This document shows, piece by piece, positions 1-7,945 of a stretch of DNA of 57,394 nucleotides (positions are counted from its first letter, which is position 1; each line of letters starts with the position of its first letter). The stretch is from Chthoniobacter flavus (GTDB taxonomy: Bacteria > Verrucomicrobiota > Verrucomicrobiia > Chthoniobacterales > Terrimicrobiaceae), in assembly GCA_945860745.1 (NCBI GenBank), contig CAMASH010000011.1, positions 1 through 57,394 on the forward strand. The letters run 5' to 3'. Under the pieces are notes generated by a model. That model was not told where the DNA came from. It made no database searches and was given only the letters and a program-made list of their open reading frames with translations. The translations under genes were made by a program, and so were the position numbers.

Positions 1-625
1 CGCGCAAGGAAGTTTGGATAAAGCGCTCGGCCTTGCCATTGGTCTTAGGGGTATAGGGGCGGGTGAAGCGATGTTTGAGGCCGAGGGCGGCCACGGTATC
101 GCGCATAGCGCGAGAGCGATAACAGGGGCCGTTATCGGAGTAAACGCGCTGGGTTTGAACGCCATGGTTCTGGAAGAAAGCGAGGGAGGAGTGGAGGAAG
201 GCCAGAGCGCTGTGAGCGGTTTCATCGGGGAGGAGTTGGGCGAAGGCGAGACGGCGGTGGTCGTCGAAGGCGATGTGGAGATATTCCCAGCCAGCGCCGC
301 GGACATGATCGCGCTGGCGGTCGCCAGTGATGCGATGACCGGTGCGTTCGAGGCGGGCGAGCTTCTTAATGTCGAAGTGGATGAGTTCGCCTGGGTGGGC
401 GCGTTCATAGCGTTGGATCGGAGGAGGCGGGGAGAGTTGGGCCAGGCGAAGGCGATGACGGCGCAGGAGGGATTGCTTCGCGGCCTCTTTGGCTCCGTCT
501 TCGCCCCATCCCCGGTGATGCAGGAGTTTGAAAGACTTGCGGCTGTCGATCCTCGATTCGCTGGCCTCACCTTTCCGACTTTCATCGAGATCAAGTCCGT
601 CACTCAATTGGCGCCGTCCTTGCTT
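1..625 (-). mobile_element. IS481-family transposase, incomplete (runs off left edge)
   Basis: On the minus strand an open frame follows a TAG at 626-628 and runs off the left edge. It encodes an integrase-type DDE core: GELIHFDIKKL (first Asp codon 371-373), YSDNGPCY (second Asp 134-136) and PKTNGKAERFIQ (Glu 26-28). The last two are 35 residues apart, giving the DD35E pattern of the IS481/IS3 transposases, and the wording is that of IS481. The core match begins only near PIQRYERAHPGE, about position 400. The roughly 70 residues before it do not look like the usual N-terminal helix-turn-helix region and have no ATG. The element therefore seems 5'-rearranged or truncated, and its 3' end cannot be seen. 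Inverted repeats were not identified. Confidence 0.8.
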
Positions 626-628
626 CTA

Positions 629-1083
629 AACCACCGTCTCCAACAAGGCGAACGTGAGCCACTGGCTCTGGCCGTCGAGCTTGGTGCCGATGCGGTGCTC
701 AGGGATGAACGGGCCGGTCGTTTGAGGGCGGACGATCTGGGTTTGAAGAGCCTCGGTGTTCCCGGAATTCTGGTGCAGGCGAAAACAAACGGACTCCGGC
801 CTGCAATCAAACCCTTGCTCGACCGTCTCCAATCTCGATTACGATTCTGGATCGCGCCTACCCTGGGGCAGCAGATTTTGCGGAGCGTGGCCGAGTAGCG
901 ATGTTCCACGGCCGCCTCAGCCGCCTCAGAGGAATCGGCGGTCACATCGATCTTGGCCCCCGCAGGAAACGTCTCACTCATAAATTGAGCATTTATCGAA
1001 GAAGAGGACGGCTTCGCTCGCAAGCAAAGATTGCACAAACCGGATAGCCTTTCGATTTCCTGAAGATTATTTTCAGACAGTAG
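629..1083. other. Intergenic stretch, no recognisable gene
   Basis: No coding region is supported here. On the minus strand the frame of the transposase stays open upstream of its TAG (626-628) to about position 832, but the encoded text resembles no family I recognise. It may be debris from the insertion that placed the transposase. Other open frames in this stretch are short and lack plausible starts. Confidence 0.3.
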
Positions 1084-1299
1084 GGATCGTATTTCTCCTC
1101 TTCTCTTTGGAATCTGTCTTTTCGCGACATCGCCTTGTTGGCTGCCAATCCGATTGAGACGACGGGAACCCCTGGCTCCCCAAGTGCCACGACCACAATT
1201 TCCGGCAACCAACTCCCGCCGCCCGCGGCTCCCTTCGGCGGTGCGATCTCCGATGCGGCGGAGCTTGGCATCTTTTCGGGCCTCGGCGTGAAATTCTGA
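1084..1299 (+). pseudogene. Possible arylsulfatase N-terminal remnant
   Basis: A plus-strand frame opens directly after a TAG (1081-1083), has no start codon, and ends at TGA 1297-1299. It includes GSPSATTTISGNQLPPP followed by FGGAISDAAELG. From memory this resembles the region just before the catalytic domain of some bacterial arylsulfatases, where GSPSATTT, a Pro-rich stretch and FGG occur together. No sulfatase catalytic motif follows. The piece is too short to act as an enzyme and is best seen as debris or a chance frame. It lies about 50 nt before the GH1 gene. Confidence 0.3.
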
Positions 1300-1346
1300 T
1301 TCTCCCCGAGCCCGCCATCACTTAGAAGATTCCCTTTCTCCACGAC

Positions 1347-2756
1347 ATGCCCAAGCCTCGCGTACTTTTCTGTCTGAAGTTCTGCTTCCTTCTCGCCTGC
1401 GGCGCGCTCATTTCCGGCTGCGTCAATCCCATTGACCCGCTGGGTCCCATCGGCAAGGGTCCGCAGCCGCGGCCGGCCCGGTCTGCCCCGCAGCCCGCGG
1501 AGAAATTCGCCTGGGGCATCTCGACCGCCAGCTATCAATATGAGGACCCCGCGGTGAAGCCGGGGGATAAGGAGTTCTTTTTCACGGATTGGGATATTTC
1601 CGTCACGCAGGGCAAGGCTCCGCCCAAGGGCAACGCGCTCTATAGTTGGACCCATTTCGACAAGGACCTCGCCGCGATCAAGAAAATCGGCATCACCCAC
1701 TACCGGCTCAGCATCGAATGGGCCCGGGTGGAACCCAAACCGGGCGTTTATAACGAGGCCGCGCTCCAGCGCTATGTCGAGATGGCGCGGCGGCTCAAGG
1801 CGGCCGGCATCGAACCGGTCATCTGCCTGTGGCACTTCACCTTTCCCGACTGGCTCTACGACAAAAAAAATTCCGGCAACTCAAACTGGCTGCATCCGCT
1901 GGTGCGCGAGCGTTGGAATGCCTACGTGAACAAGGTGGTGCGCGCGACCGCGCCTTACACGGAATTCTACGCTCCGCAAAACGAACCCAACGGCCAGATC
2001 ACCACGGCTTACATCGTGGCCCAATGGCCGCCGGGCATGACGCTGGCCTTTGGCCATTATTGGAAGGCGATTGACGCCAGCACCGGCATGTTCCGCGATG
2101 CGGCCGCCCGCATCAAAGCGATCAAGCCCACCGCCAAGGTCATGAGCGTGCAGGCGCTTCCCTGGTGGCAGCGTGCGCCGCTGGATCCGGGCGGATTGAT
2201 CTTCAACACCATGATCCACGGCAATGTGGATCACCTCGACCGCATCTATGATGTCTGCGACATCCTCGGCATCAACTATTACTACTCGCAGGCCCCGGGT
2301 CCGGTTTCGCTCCTGGCCGGACCCAGCCGCCGCGGGCCGAATTTCACCATGATGGGATGGCGCATCAATCCCAAGGGCCTGACCAAGGAAATCAAGCGCG
2401 TCGGCGACCGCTACGGCAAACCCATGATGATCACGGAAAACGGCATCGCCACGGAGGACGACGATCAGCGCGTTTGGTACATGCGCAATCACATCGCCGC
2501 GATCGGACAGGCCATCCGGGACGGCTACGATGTCCGCGGCTACTTTGCCTGGTCGCTGGCGGATAACTACGAGTGGCACTACGGCTACAAAGCCACCTTC
2601 GGCCTCGCCACGATGGATCCGAAAACCTACGACCGCGTGCTCAAGCCCTCGGCCGGAAAGTTCACCGGCCTGATCAAGGGCAACCCCACGGTGAAATCGG
2701 TCAGCACGATCACGCCGCAGAAGAATTTTCTTTACGGCGGAAAGCTGGAAGAGTGA
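1347..2756 (+). CDS. Glycoside hydrolase family 1 lipoprotein (beta-glucosidase-like)
   Basis: The 469-residue protein should hydrolyse beta-linked glucosides or related sugars outside the cytoplasm. It starts with a lipoprotein signal whose lipobox LISGC ends at about residue 25, so it is probably tethered to a membrane. GH1 landmarks follow in order: FAWGISTASYQYE near the start of the barrel, YRLSIEWARVEP, the acid/base motif QNEP (Glu213), the nucleophile motif ITENG (Glu364), and GYFAWSLADNYEW, which lines the sugar site. Both catalytic glutamates are present and the length is normal for the family. Substrate specificity cannot be read from the sequence. It is followed after 74 nt by lpxD on the same strand, which has no obvious functional link. 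Confidence 0.93.
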   Translation: MPKPRVLFCLKFCFLLACGALISGCVNPIDPLGPIGKGPQPRPARSAPQPAEKFAWGISTASYQYEDPAVKPGDKEFFFTDWDISVTQGKAPPKGNALYSWTHFDKDLAAIKKIGITHYRLSIEWARVEPKPGVYNEAALQRYVEMARRLKAAGIEPVICLWHFTFPDWLYDKKNSGNSNWLHPLVRERWNAYVNKVVRATAPYTEFYAPQNEPNGQITTAYIVAQWPPGMTLAFGHYWKAIDASTGMFRDAAARIKAIKPTAKVMSVQALPWWQRAPLDPGGLIFNTMIHGNVDHLDRIYDVCDILGINYYYSQAPGPVSLLAGPSRRGPNFTMMGWRINPKGLTKEIKRVGDRYGKPMMITENGIATEDDDQRVWYMRNHIAAIGQAIRDGYDVRGYFAWSLADNYEWHYGYKATFGLATMDPKTYDRVLKPSAGKFTGLIKGNPTVKSVSTITPQKNFLYGGKLEE

Positions 2757-2830
2757 TCAGGGATGACGCAGCGGCGGCCGGTTGGTAAAGTTTCCTTCCG
2801 CCCCGGAACCAACCAACGTATTGAAAAACC

Positions 2831-3865
2831 ATGTCCATCACCGCCCATAAAATTGCGGAACTCGTCCGCGGCGAAATCATCGGGGACGGCTCCATCGCAA
2901 TCTCGGGATGCGCGGCCGCCGAGAATGCCAAGGCCGGCGACCTGACTTTTGCGGACAAGGAACGCCATTTTCTCGCTGCCGAACAAAGTGAGGCCTCGGC
3001 CATCCTGGTGGCCGGAGCGTTCACTTCGACGAGCAAGGTTCTGATCCGCGTGCCCGACGCGCGGGTCGCCATGGCCCGCTTGCTGCCGCATTTTTTTCCG
3101 CAGAAACCCCACGCGCCGGGCGTCCACCCCACGGCGGTGGTGGCGGCCACCGCGCAGATCGATCCCTCGGCCCACATCGGCCCGCATGTGGTCGTGGGCG
3201 AGAATGTGATCATCGGCGCGCGAACCGCCCTGCTCGGAGGCAACCATATCGGCCACGACAGCCGCATCGGTGATGATTCGACCCTTTATCCCGGGGTCAT
3301 CCTTTATCCGAATTGCAAACTCGGCCACCGCGTTGGCATCCATTCCGGCTGTGTCATCGGTGGGGACGGTTACGGCTACGTGCTGGACGGAGCCGGTTTC
3401 CGCAAGGTCCTGCAAATCGGGGATGTGGTCATCGAGGACGATGTGGAAATCGGGGCCGGCTCGACGGTGGACCGCGCCGCCTTCGGCTCGACCGTCATTG
3501 GCGCGGGCACCAAGGTGGATAACCTCGTCCATCTTGCCCACAACGTGAAAATCGGACGCAACAGCATCATCATGGGCCAGGTCGGCATCGCCGGCAGCAC
3601 GGAGATCGGCAGCTACACCGTGGTGGCGTCGCAGACCGGCATCGCCGGACATTTAAAAATCGGCAACCAGGTCCACATCGGCGCGAAATCCGGCCTCATG
3701 CGCGATGTCCCCGACGGCAGCAAGATTCTCGGCGTTCCCGCCGTCCCCGACAAACAGACCAAGCGCCAGTGGCTGGCCGTGCAGCAACTGCCCCAGTTGA
3801 TGAAGCGTGTCCGCGAGTTGGAAAAACAACTCGCCGAACTCCCCGCCGCTGCGTCCAAACCATAA
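2831..3865 (+). CDS. lpxD: UDP-3-O-acylglucosamine N-acyltransferase LpxD
   Basis: This cytoplasmic enzyme adds the second 3-hydroxyacyl chain, from acyl-ACP to the 2-amino group of UDP-3-O-acyl-glucosamine, in lipid A synthesis. The 344-residue protein has the uridine-binding N-terminal domain (residues about 1-105). A left-handed beta-helix of hexapeptide repeats follows, for example [14 protein letters not shown] and [13 protein letters not shown], and then a charged helical tail with [16 protein letters not shown]. The catalytic histidine motif HLAHNVKIG places the active His at 237, close to His239 of the E. coli enzyme. Its presence implies a Gram-negative outer membrane with lipid A. 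The next gene starts 5 nt after the stop codon, so the two are probably cotranscribed. Confidence 0.95.
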   Translation: MSITAHKIAELVRGEIIGDGSIAISGCAAAENAKAGDLTFADKERHFLAAEQSEASAILVAGAFTSTSKVLIRVPDARVAMARLLPHFFPQKPHAPGVHPTAVVAATAQIDPSAHIGPHVVVGENVIIGARTALLGGNHIGHDSRIGDDSTLYPGVILYPNCKLGHRVGIHSGCVIGGDGYGYVLDGAGFRKVLQIGDVVIEDDVEIGAGSTVDRAAFGSTVIGAGTKVDNLVHLAHNVKIGRNSIIMGQVGIAGSTEIGSYTVVASQTGIAGHLKIGNQVHIGAKSGLMRDVPDGSKILGVPAVPDKQTKRQWLAVQQLPQLMKRVRELEKQLAELPAAASKP

Positions 3866-3870
3866 GAACC

Positions 3871-4785
3871 ATGAGGACACGACGTTTCCTCGCGCTGGCC
3901 GTGCTGGCCTGTTGGGTCTCGAACGCCAGCGCCTGGGATGCCTTCGGCCACATGCTCGTCGGCCAGGTCGCCTACGAACATCTCACCCCGCAGGCCAAAG
4001 CCGGGGTGGAGAAAAGCCTCGCCGCCTTCAACGCCAAAAACGGGACGGACTACACGTTCGTCACCATGGGATGCTGGATGGATGACATCCGCGGCAAAAC
4101 CAAGAAATACACCACCTGGCATTACATCGAACTGCCCGGGAATCTCGAAGCCGAACCCTTTCCCGTCGCCTGGCAGGTCAATGCCCTCTGGGCCATCCGG
4201 CTTTGCTCGGACATCATCCGCGACAAACGCACGGATCCCGGCGTGGATAAAGACCAGGCTCTCGTCATGCTGAGTCACCTGGTTGGCGACATCCATCAGC
4301 CGCTCCATGCCACCAGCCTCAACGGCGATGCCGGTGGCAACAAGGTGGTCGTTCCCAACATTGTGGACGCCAAAGTCGAGGTCTTTCCCCATTGGAAAAA
4401 CCTGCATTATTTTTGGGACACCGCCTACCGCCGCGTTTTCAGAGATGGCAAGGTGGGCGAGGGGTATTCCGAGCCGCCTTATGTGATGGAAGACCCGCTC
4501 CCCGGCCACGCCGCCGCCCAGCCCGCCGCGCGGGAACAGAGCACCGAACTGCAAAAAACCCACCAGTCCGAAAAATTCCCCCGCGGCGGCGAGGCGGAGT
4601 CCTGGGTCCGCGAAAGCCACCGCCTCGGCCTTATCGAGGCTTACCAAAAACTCCCCGGCGGCCCAAACGCCAACCCGGTGGAACTGGACCAGGCCTATGT
4701 GGACAACGCCCGCGAGCTGGCCCGACAGCGGCTCGTCCAAGCCGGCCTGCGCTTTGCCGACCTCCTCAATGAACTGTATGGTTGA
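3871..4785 (+). CDS. Secreted S1/P1-type nuclease
   Basis: The protein (304 residues from the ATG at 3871) is a predicted exported zinc-dependent nuclease acting on single-stranded DNA or RNA and 3'-nucleotides. A signal peptide ends ...NASA before Trp22, and the mature N-terminus would be WDAFGHMLVGQVAYEHL. In S1/P1 nucleases the mature N-terminal Trp helps bind the tri-zinc cluster, which supports this start over an upstream in-frame option inside lpxD. Other ligand motifs visible are HLVGDIHQPLH and GGNKV, and LHYFWDT also matches the family. It sits 5 nt downstream of lpxD. A scavenging role for external nucleic acids is likely but inferred. Confidence 0.88.
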   Translation: MRTRRFLALAVLACWVSNASAWDAFGHMLVGQVAYEHLTPQAKAGVEKSLAAFNAKNGTDYTFVTMGCWMDDIRGKTKKYTTWHYIELPGNLEAEPFPVAWQVNALWAIRLCSDIIRDKRTDPGVDKDQALVMLSHLVGDIHQPLHATSLNGDAGGNKVVVPNIVDAKVEVFPHWKNLHYFWDTAYRRVFRDGKVGEGYSEPPYVMEDPLPGHAAAQPAAREQSTELQKTHQSEKFPRGGEAESWVRESHRLGLIEAYQKLPGGPNANPVELDQAYVDNARELARQRLVQAGLRFADLLNELYG

Positions 4786-4813
4786 TCGCGATACCTTTGC
4801 CCCCGCCTGAATC

Positions 4814-5635
4814 ATGCGCGGCGGACTCGAGTGGCCGGTCCATGGCCAGCCCGAAATCGAACTGGCAGGCCGGATCCCGTTCTCCTCCGCCAATATTCTG
4901 CGGGAATATCGTCATCCCACCTTTGCCCTGCATCAGCATCAATACCGGGGGCGATTGGTCATTGGACGCCGATCGTTTGATCTCAGGGCCGGGGATGTCA
5001 CTCTGACTCCCCCCGAAGTCGTTTCCCGCTATGAACTCGCGGCGGCGGGCTATCATTGGTGCATCCATTTTCAGCCCCCGGCGATTCCCGCCGGCGCCGG
5101 CACCTTCCGGCTGCCGCTGCATCTGCCCCTGAGCGGGCGGGGCGGGTTCGTGACCGAGCGCATGCGGCAGATCGCGGAACTGAGCCGGTCCCGCGAGGAA
5201 AACAAGCTGGCCCGGGCGGCAGCGGGTTCCTTGCTTCAGGAATTGCTGCTCCGGCTGGCTCTTGACCAGACGAGCCCTCGCGCGGCTCGCCGGAAAGAAA
5301 CGCGGGCCGGGCTGGTGCTCGATGCCGCAAAGGAACGCCTGGAAAATCAGTTTCACCTTCCGCTCACCATCACGGATCTGGCGGGCGGCAGCGGGCTGAG
5401 CCGGAACTATTTTTCTGCCCGGTTCCGCGCCCGGTTCGGCCGCACTGCCCAAAGCTATTTGCTCCACCGCCGTCTCGAAGCGGCGCGGACACTGTGGGTT
5501 TCCTCCAGTCTCTCCATCAAAGAAATCGCCTTCGAGTGCGGGATCCCCGATCCCAACCATTTCAATAAACAATTCCGGCGTGTCGCGGGTCTCAGCCCGA
5601 CCGCCTTTCGGGCGCGGCCTGTGGAAAAGTGGTGA
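4814..5635 (+). CDS. AraC-family transcriptional regulator
   Basis: The 273-residue protein has an N-terminal cupin-like ligand-sensing half and a C-terminal AraC-type DNA-binding half. The sensing half contains HQHQYRGRLVIG and DVTLTPPEVVSRYEL. The DNA-binding half carries two helix-turn-helix units: ITDLAGGSGLSRNYFSARF at about 195-213, then IKEIAFECGIPDPNHFNKQF followed by GLSPTAFR. These are the conserved features of XylS/AraC activators that respond to sugars. The effector is unknown. It lies 79 nt upstream of a dioxygenase-like gene and 28 nt after the nuclease gene, and either neighbour could be its target. Confidence 0.9.
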   Translation: MRGGLEWPVHGQPEIELAGRIPFSSANILREYRHPTFALHQHQYRGRLVIGRRSFDLRAGDVTLTPPEVVSRYELAAAGYHWCIHFQPPAIPAGAGTFRLPLHLPLSGRGGFVTERMRQIAELSRSREENKLARAAAGSLLQELLLRLALDQTSPRAARRKETRAGLVLDAAKERLENQFHLPLTITDLAGGSGLSRNYFSARFRARFGRTAQSYLLHRRLEAARTLWVSSSLSIKEIAFECGIPDPNHFNKQFRRVAGLSPTAFRARPVEKW

Positions 5636-5713
5636 ATTGGCACCAGCGAAAGCGTCCTTTTCCCAGCATGTGGGGTGGCATTGATCCGGCCATCCGGCAA
5701 AGTGATCACCGCC

Positions 5714-6484
5714 ATGAATACTACTCCTTCCCTCAAGGAACTCTTCGCGAAAGACGGCTACTATCTCGCCCGCGGCGTTTTTTCGCCGGCTGAAATCCAA
5801 GACCTCGAAACCGACTTCGACCGCATCGTGCATCAGTTGAACCGCACTGGCGGGGATGTCAACGCGAGCTGGCAGGGCGAACAGTCCAAAAAACTCGGCG
5901 CCGAAAAAACCACCATCCTGCACACCCACAACGTCCAGATCTATTCCGAGGTGTGGCACAGGGCCTTTCTCAACGTCCGCTTCCTCGACGTCGTCGAACA
6001 AATTCTCGGCCCGGACATCGTCCTGCATCACTCCAAACTTTTTCAGAAACCCCCGGAGAAAGGCGCGCCCTTTCCCATGCATCAGGACTGGAGTTATTTT
6101 CCCACGCTGAAGGACACCATGATCGCCGGCATTATTCACGTTTCCGATGCCACCGACGAAATGGGATGCCTGCGGGTGTATCCCGGCTCGCACACCATGG
6201 GCCGGGTGGCGGGAACGTCCGGGCAGGAATCCTCCGCCTTTCTCGACGGCTATCCGCTCGACGGCGCGGTGGCACTCGAAGCAGAACCGGGCGATGTGGC
6301 GTTTTTCCACTACTTCACCCTCCATGGATCGAAGCCGAACTTTTCTGCAAAAACCCGCAAAACCGTATTGGCTCAGTTGCATGCCGGCAGCGATGCCGTC
6401 GAAACCGGCAACACCCATCCCAATGCCCGCCTCGTGCTGCGGGGGTGGAATCATCACGCCGGCCGCGCCCTGGCCAACGAATGA
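5714..6484 (+). CDS. Phytanoyl-CoA dioxygenase (PhyH) family protein
   Basis: This is a predicted non-haem Fe(II)/2-oxoglutarate-dependent oxygenase of the PhyH family, 256 residues from the ATG at 5714. The iron-binding HxD motif is in HQDWSYF, and the distal histidine is in FHYFTLHGSKPN, followed by KTRKTVLAQ where the 2-oxoglutarate-binding Arg is expected. The N-terminal FAKDGYYLARGVFSPAEI is also typical. Family members hydroxylate many substrates, so the reaction is open. It follows the AraC regulator closely on the same strand, which suggests regulation by that protein. An earlier in-frame start at 5675 is less likely because it adds residues outside the family alignment. Confidence 0.85.
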   Translation: MNTTPSLKELFAKDGYYLARGVFSPAEIQDLETDFDRIVHQLNRTGGDVNASWQGEQSKKLGAEKTTILHTHNVQIYSEVWHRAFLNVRFLDVVEQILGPDIVLHHSKLFQKPPEKGAPFPMHQDWSYFPTLKDTMIAGIIHVSDATDEMGCLRVYPGSHTMGRVAGTSGQESSAFLDGYPLDGAVALEAEPGDVAFFHYFTLHGSKPNFSAKTRKTVLAQLHAGSDAVETGNTHPNARLVLRGWNHHAGRALANE

Positions 6485-6512
6485 CGCCCTCGGTTTTCTT
6501 GAAAAATTTCGC

Positions 6513-6540
6513 TTGCTAGAAGCTCTTTGCTCCCTACTAT
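6513..6540 (+). promoter_or_regulatory. Predicted sigma-70-type promoter of rpsL-rpsG
   Basis: A TTGCTA box at 6513-6518 and a TACTAT box at 6535-6540 are separated by 16 nt and lie about 90 nt upstream of rpsL. They fall between the preceding stop codon and the leader hairpin, so transcription from here would include the hairpin at 6574-6589. Confidence 0.45.
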
Positions 6541-6573
6541 CTCGCTTCCCGCACAACGTCGGGGAAAGGAAAG

Positions 6574-6595
6574 AGCACTCGCGAGTGCTTTTTTT
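6574..6595 (+). terminator. Leader hairpin with T-run before rpsL (attenuator or terminator)
   Basis: A perfect 16-nt palindrome at 6574-6589 (AGCACTC, GC, GAGTGCT) is followed at once by a run of T residues to 6595. The structure is that of an intrinsic terminator. Because a promoter-like sequence lies upstream of it, it could attenuate rpsL-rpsG transcription; alternatively it ends read-through from the dioxygenase gene. Confidence 0.6.
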
Positions 6596-6631
6596 GTCTC
6601 CTGAACCATCCGGGGACGCCACTTACAGCCC

Positions 6632-7054
6632 ATGCCTACAATCAATCAACTGGTCCGCAAAGGACGCAGCAAAGTCACGGTGAAATCCAAATCACCGGCG
6701 CTGGTCAATTGCCCGCAGCGCCGCGGCGTGTGCGTTCAGGTCATGACCCGCACCCCCAAGAAACCCAATTCCGCCTTGCGCAAAGTCGCCAAGGTCCGCC
6801 TGACCAATGGTCAGGAAGTCATCGCCTACATCCCCGGCGAAGGCCACAATCTCCAGGAACACTCCATCGTCCTCGTTCGCGGGGGCCGCGTCAAAGATCT
6901 TCCCGGTGTCCGCTACCATATCGTCCGTGGCACCCTCGACAGCCTCGGGGTGGACGGACGCCGCCGCAGCCGTTCCAAATACGGCGCCAAACGTCCCAAG
7001 CCCGGCCAGGAAGACGCCAAAGGCAAGGGGGCCAAAGGCGGAAAAAAGAAATAA
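6632..7054 (+). CDS. rpsL: 30S ribosomal protein S12
   Basis: The 140-residue protein is ribosomal protein S12, which sits at the decoding centre of the small subunit. The family text is nearly unbroken: [15 protein letters not shown] at the start, [17 protein letters not shown] around the decoding loop, [10 protein letters not shown], and [18 protein letters not shown]. The lysines whose mutation gives streptomycin resistance in other bacteria are both the wild-type lysine here. The C-terminus carries an extra Lys/Gly-rich tail ([11 protein letters not shown]). rpsG follows after 36 nt. The usual next genes of the str operon, fusA and tuf, do not follow. Confidence 0.98.
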   Translation: MPTINQLVRKGRSKVTVKSKSPALVNCPQRRGVCVQVMTRTPKKPNSALRKVAKVRLTNGQEVIAYIPGEGHNLQEHSIVLVRGGRVKDLPGVRYHIVRGTLDSLGVDGRRRSRSKYGAKRPKPGQEDAKGKGAKGGKKK

Positions 7055-7090
7055 TTCGTCAGTCGTCATTCCACATTCGTCATTCACCTC

Positions 7091-7564
7091 ATGTCACGTC
7101 GCCGCAGAACCATTCACAAGGAAGTCAAGAAGGACGCTCGTTATGCGAGCCCCACCGTTGCCCGCCTCATCAGCGCGATCATGCGCAACGGCAAGAAGAG
7201 CACGGCCGAGCGCATTGTTTACACCGCGATCGACAAATCCCGCGAAGGCGGCGACACCGTCGACCCGCTCGAGACGCTCAACAAGGCCATCGACAACGTC
7301 AAACCCCGCCTCGAAGTGAAATCCCGCCGCGTCGGTGGAGCCACTTATCAGGTGCCGATGGAAGTTCCCGCCGAACGTCAGGTCGCCCTCGCCATGCGCT
7401 GGCTGGTCAATTTCGCCAACGCCCGCAAAGGCGTCCCGATGGAAAACGCCCTCGCTTACGAGTTGAAGGACGCCGCCGCCGGACAAGGCAACGCCATAAA
7501 GAAGCGTGACGACATGCACAAAATGGCCCAAGCAAACCGGGCCTTTGCGCATTTCCGCTGGTAG
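7091..7564 (+). CDS. rpsG: 30S ribosomal protein S7
   Basis: The 157-residue protein is the primary 16S rRNA-binding protein S7, which nucleates assembly of the small-subunit head. It begins MSRRRRTIHKEVKKDARY and contains the conserved KSRRVGGATYQVPMEV and a C-terminal DDMHKMAQANRAFAHFRW. Length is normal. It is cotranscribed with rpsL and ends 28 nt before a strong intrinsic terminator, so the pair forms a complete two-gene unit. Confidence 0.98.
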   Translation: MSRRRRTIHKEVKKDARYASPTVARLISAIMRNGKKSTAERIVYTAIDKSREGGDTVDPLETLNKAIDNVKPRLEVKSRRVGGATYQVPMEVPAERQVALAMRWLVNFANARKGVPMENALAYELKDAAAGQGNAIKKRDDMHKMAQANRAFAHFRW

Positions 7565-7592
7565 GAAAAAATTTCCCCCTCCTGAACGAAAA

Positions 7593-7617
7593 GGGCGGCC
7601 ACTGAGCCGCCCTTTTT
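7593..7617 (+). terminator. Intrinsic terminator after rpsG
   Basis: A GC-rich stem GGGCGGC (7593-7599) pairs with GCCGCCC (7606-7612) over a 6-nt loop and is followed by TTTTT. It closes the rpsL-rpsG unit. Confidence 0.9.
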
Positions 7618-7634
7618 GTTTGGTAAATCCGGCT

Positions 7635-7702
7635 GGAGCGGCGGTCTGTGACCGTCGCAAGAATTAGAAATGGGCAGAAATGCGACGGTCACAGACCGCC
7701 GC
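7635..7702. repeat. REP-like inverted pair (BIME-like)
   Basis: The left unit begins GGAG (7635-7638), followed by an imperfect hairpin CGGCGGTC, TGT, GACCGTCG (7639-7657). Positions 7638-7659 are repeated as a perfect 22-nt inverted copy at 7681-7702, separated by 21 nt. The left unit recurs at the right end of the window (57365-57387). The arrangement resembles paired REP elements. Confidence 0.75.
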
Positions 7703-7831
7703 GACAAAAGTCACGACTTCGGCATCTCGCTCAATCCGTCAGTAAGGCGGCAAATCTCCGGCGATAAGCTGAGTGAAGATTTTTCGAGGTGTCGAGGGCA
7801 GGGGGTTCCGTCCTCTCGTCGTGCAATAGTG

Positions 7832-7858
7832 GTAGGGAGCGTTGTCCCCAACGCTCCG
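7832..7858. repeat. REP-like hairpin, GTAG type
   Basis: GTAG (7832-7835) is followed directly by a 9-bp stem: GGAGCGTTG at 7836-7844 pairs with CAACGCTCC at 7849-7857. The loop is 4 nt. No gene is seen between the rpsG terminator and the end of metH (7618-7945); this hairpin and the inverted pair at 7635 are its only clear features. Confidence 0.7.
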
Positions 7859-7945
7859 ATGACGGCGCATCATGGCGAAACGGAGACCTCATGCCCCATC
7901 AGGAACAGCGCGCCCGCCCCGTGTTCGATTCTTCCGGCCGGCGCG

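Noticed and set aside
4766-6622. 618-codon minus-strand frame across the AraC and dioxygenase genes
   Set aside because: It covers two well-supported plus-strand genes and their control regions and has no family features.
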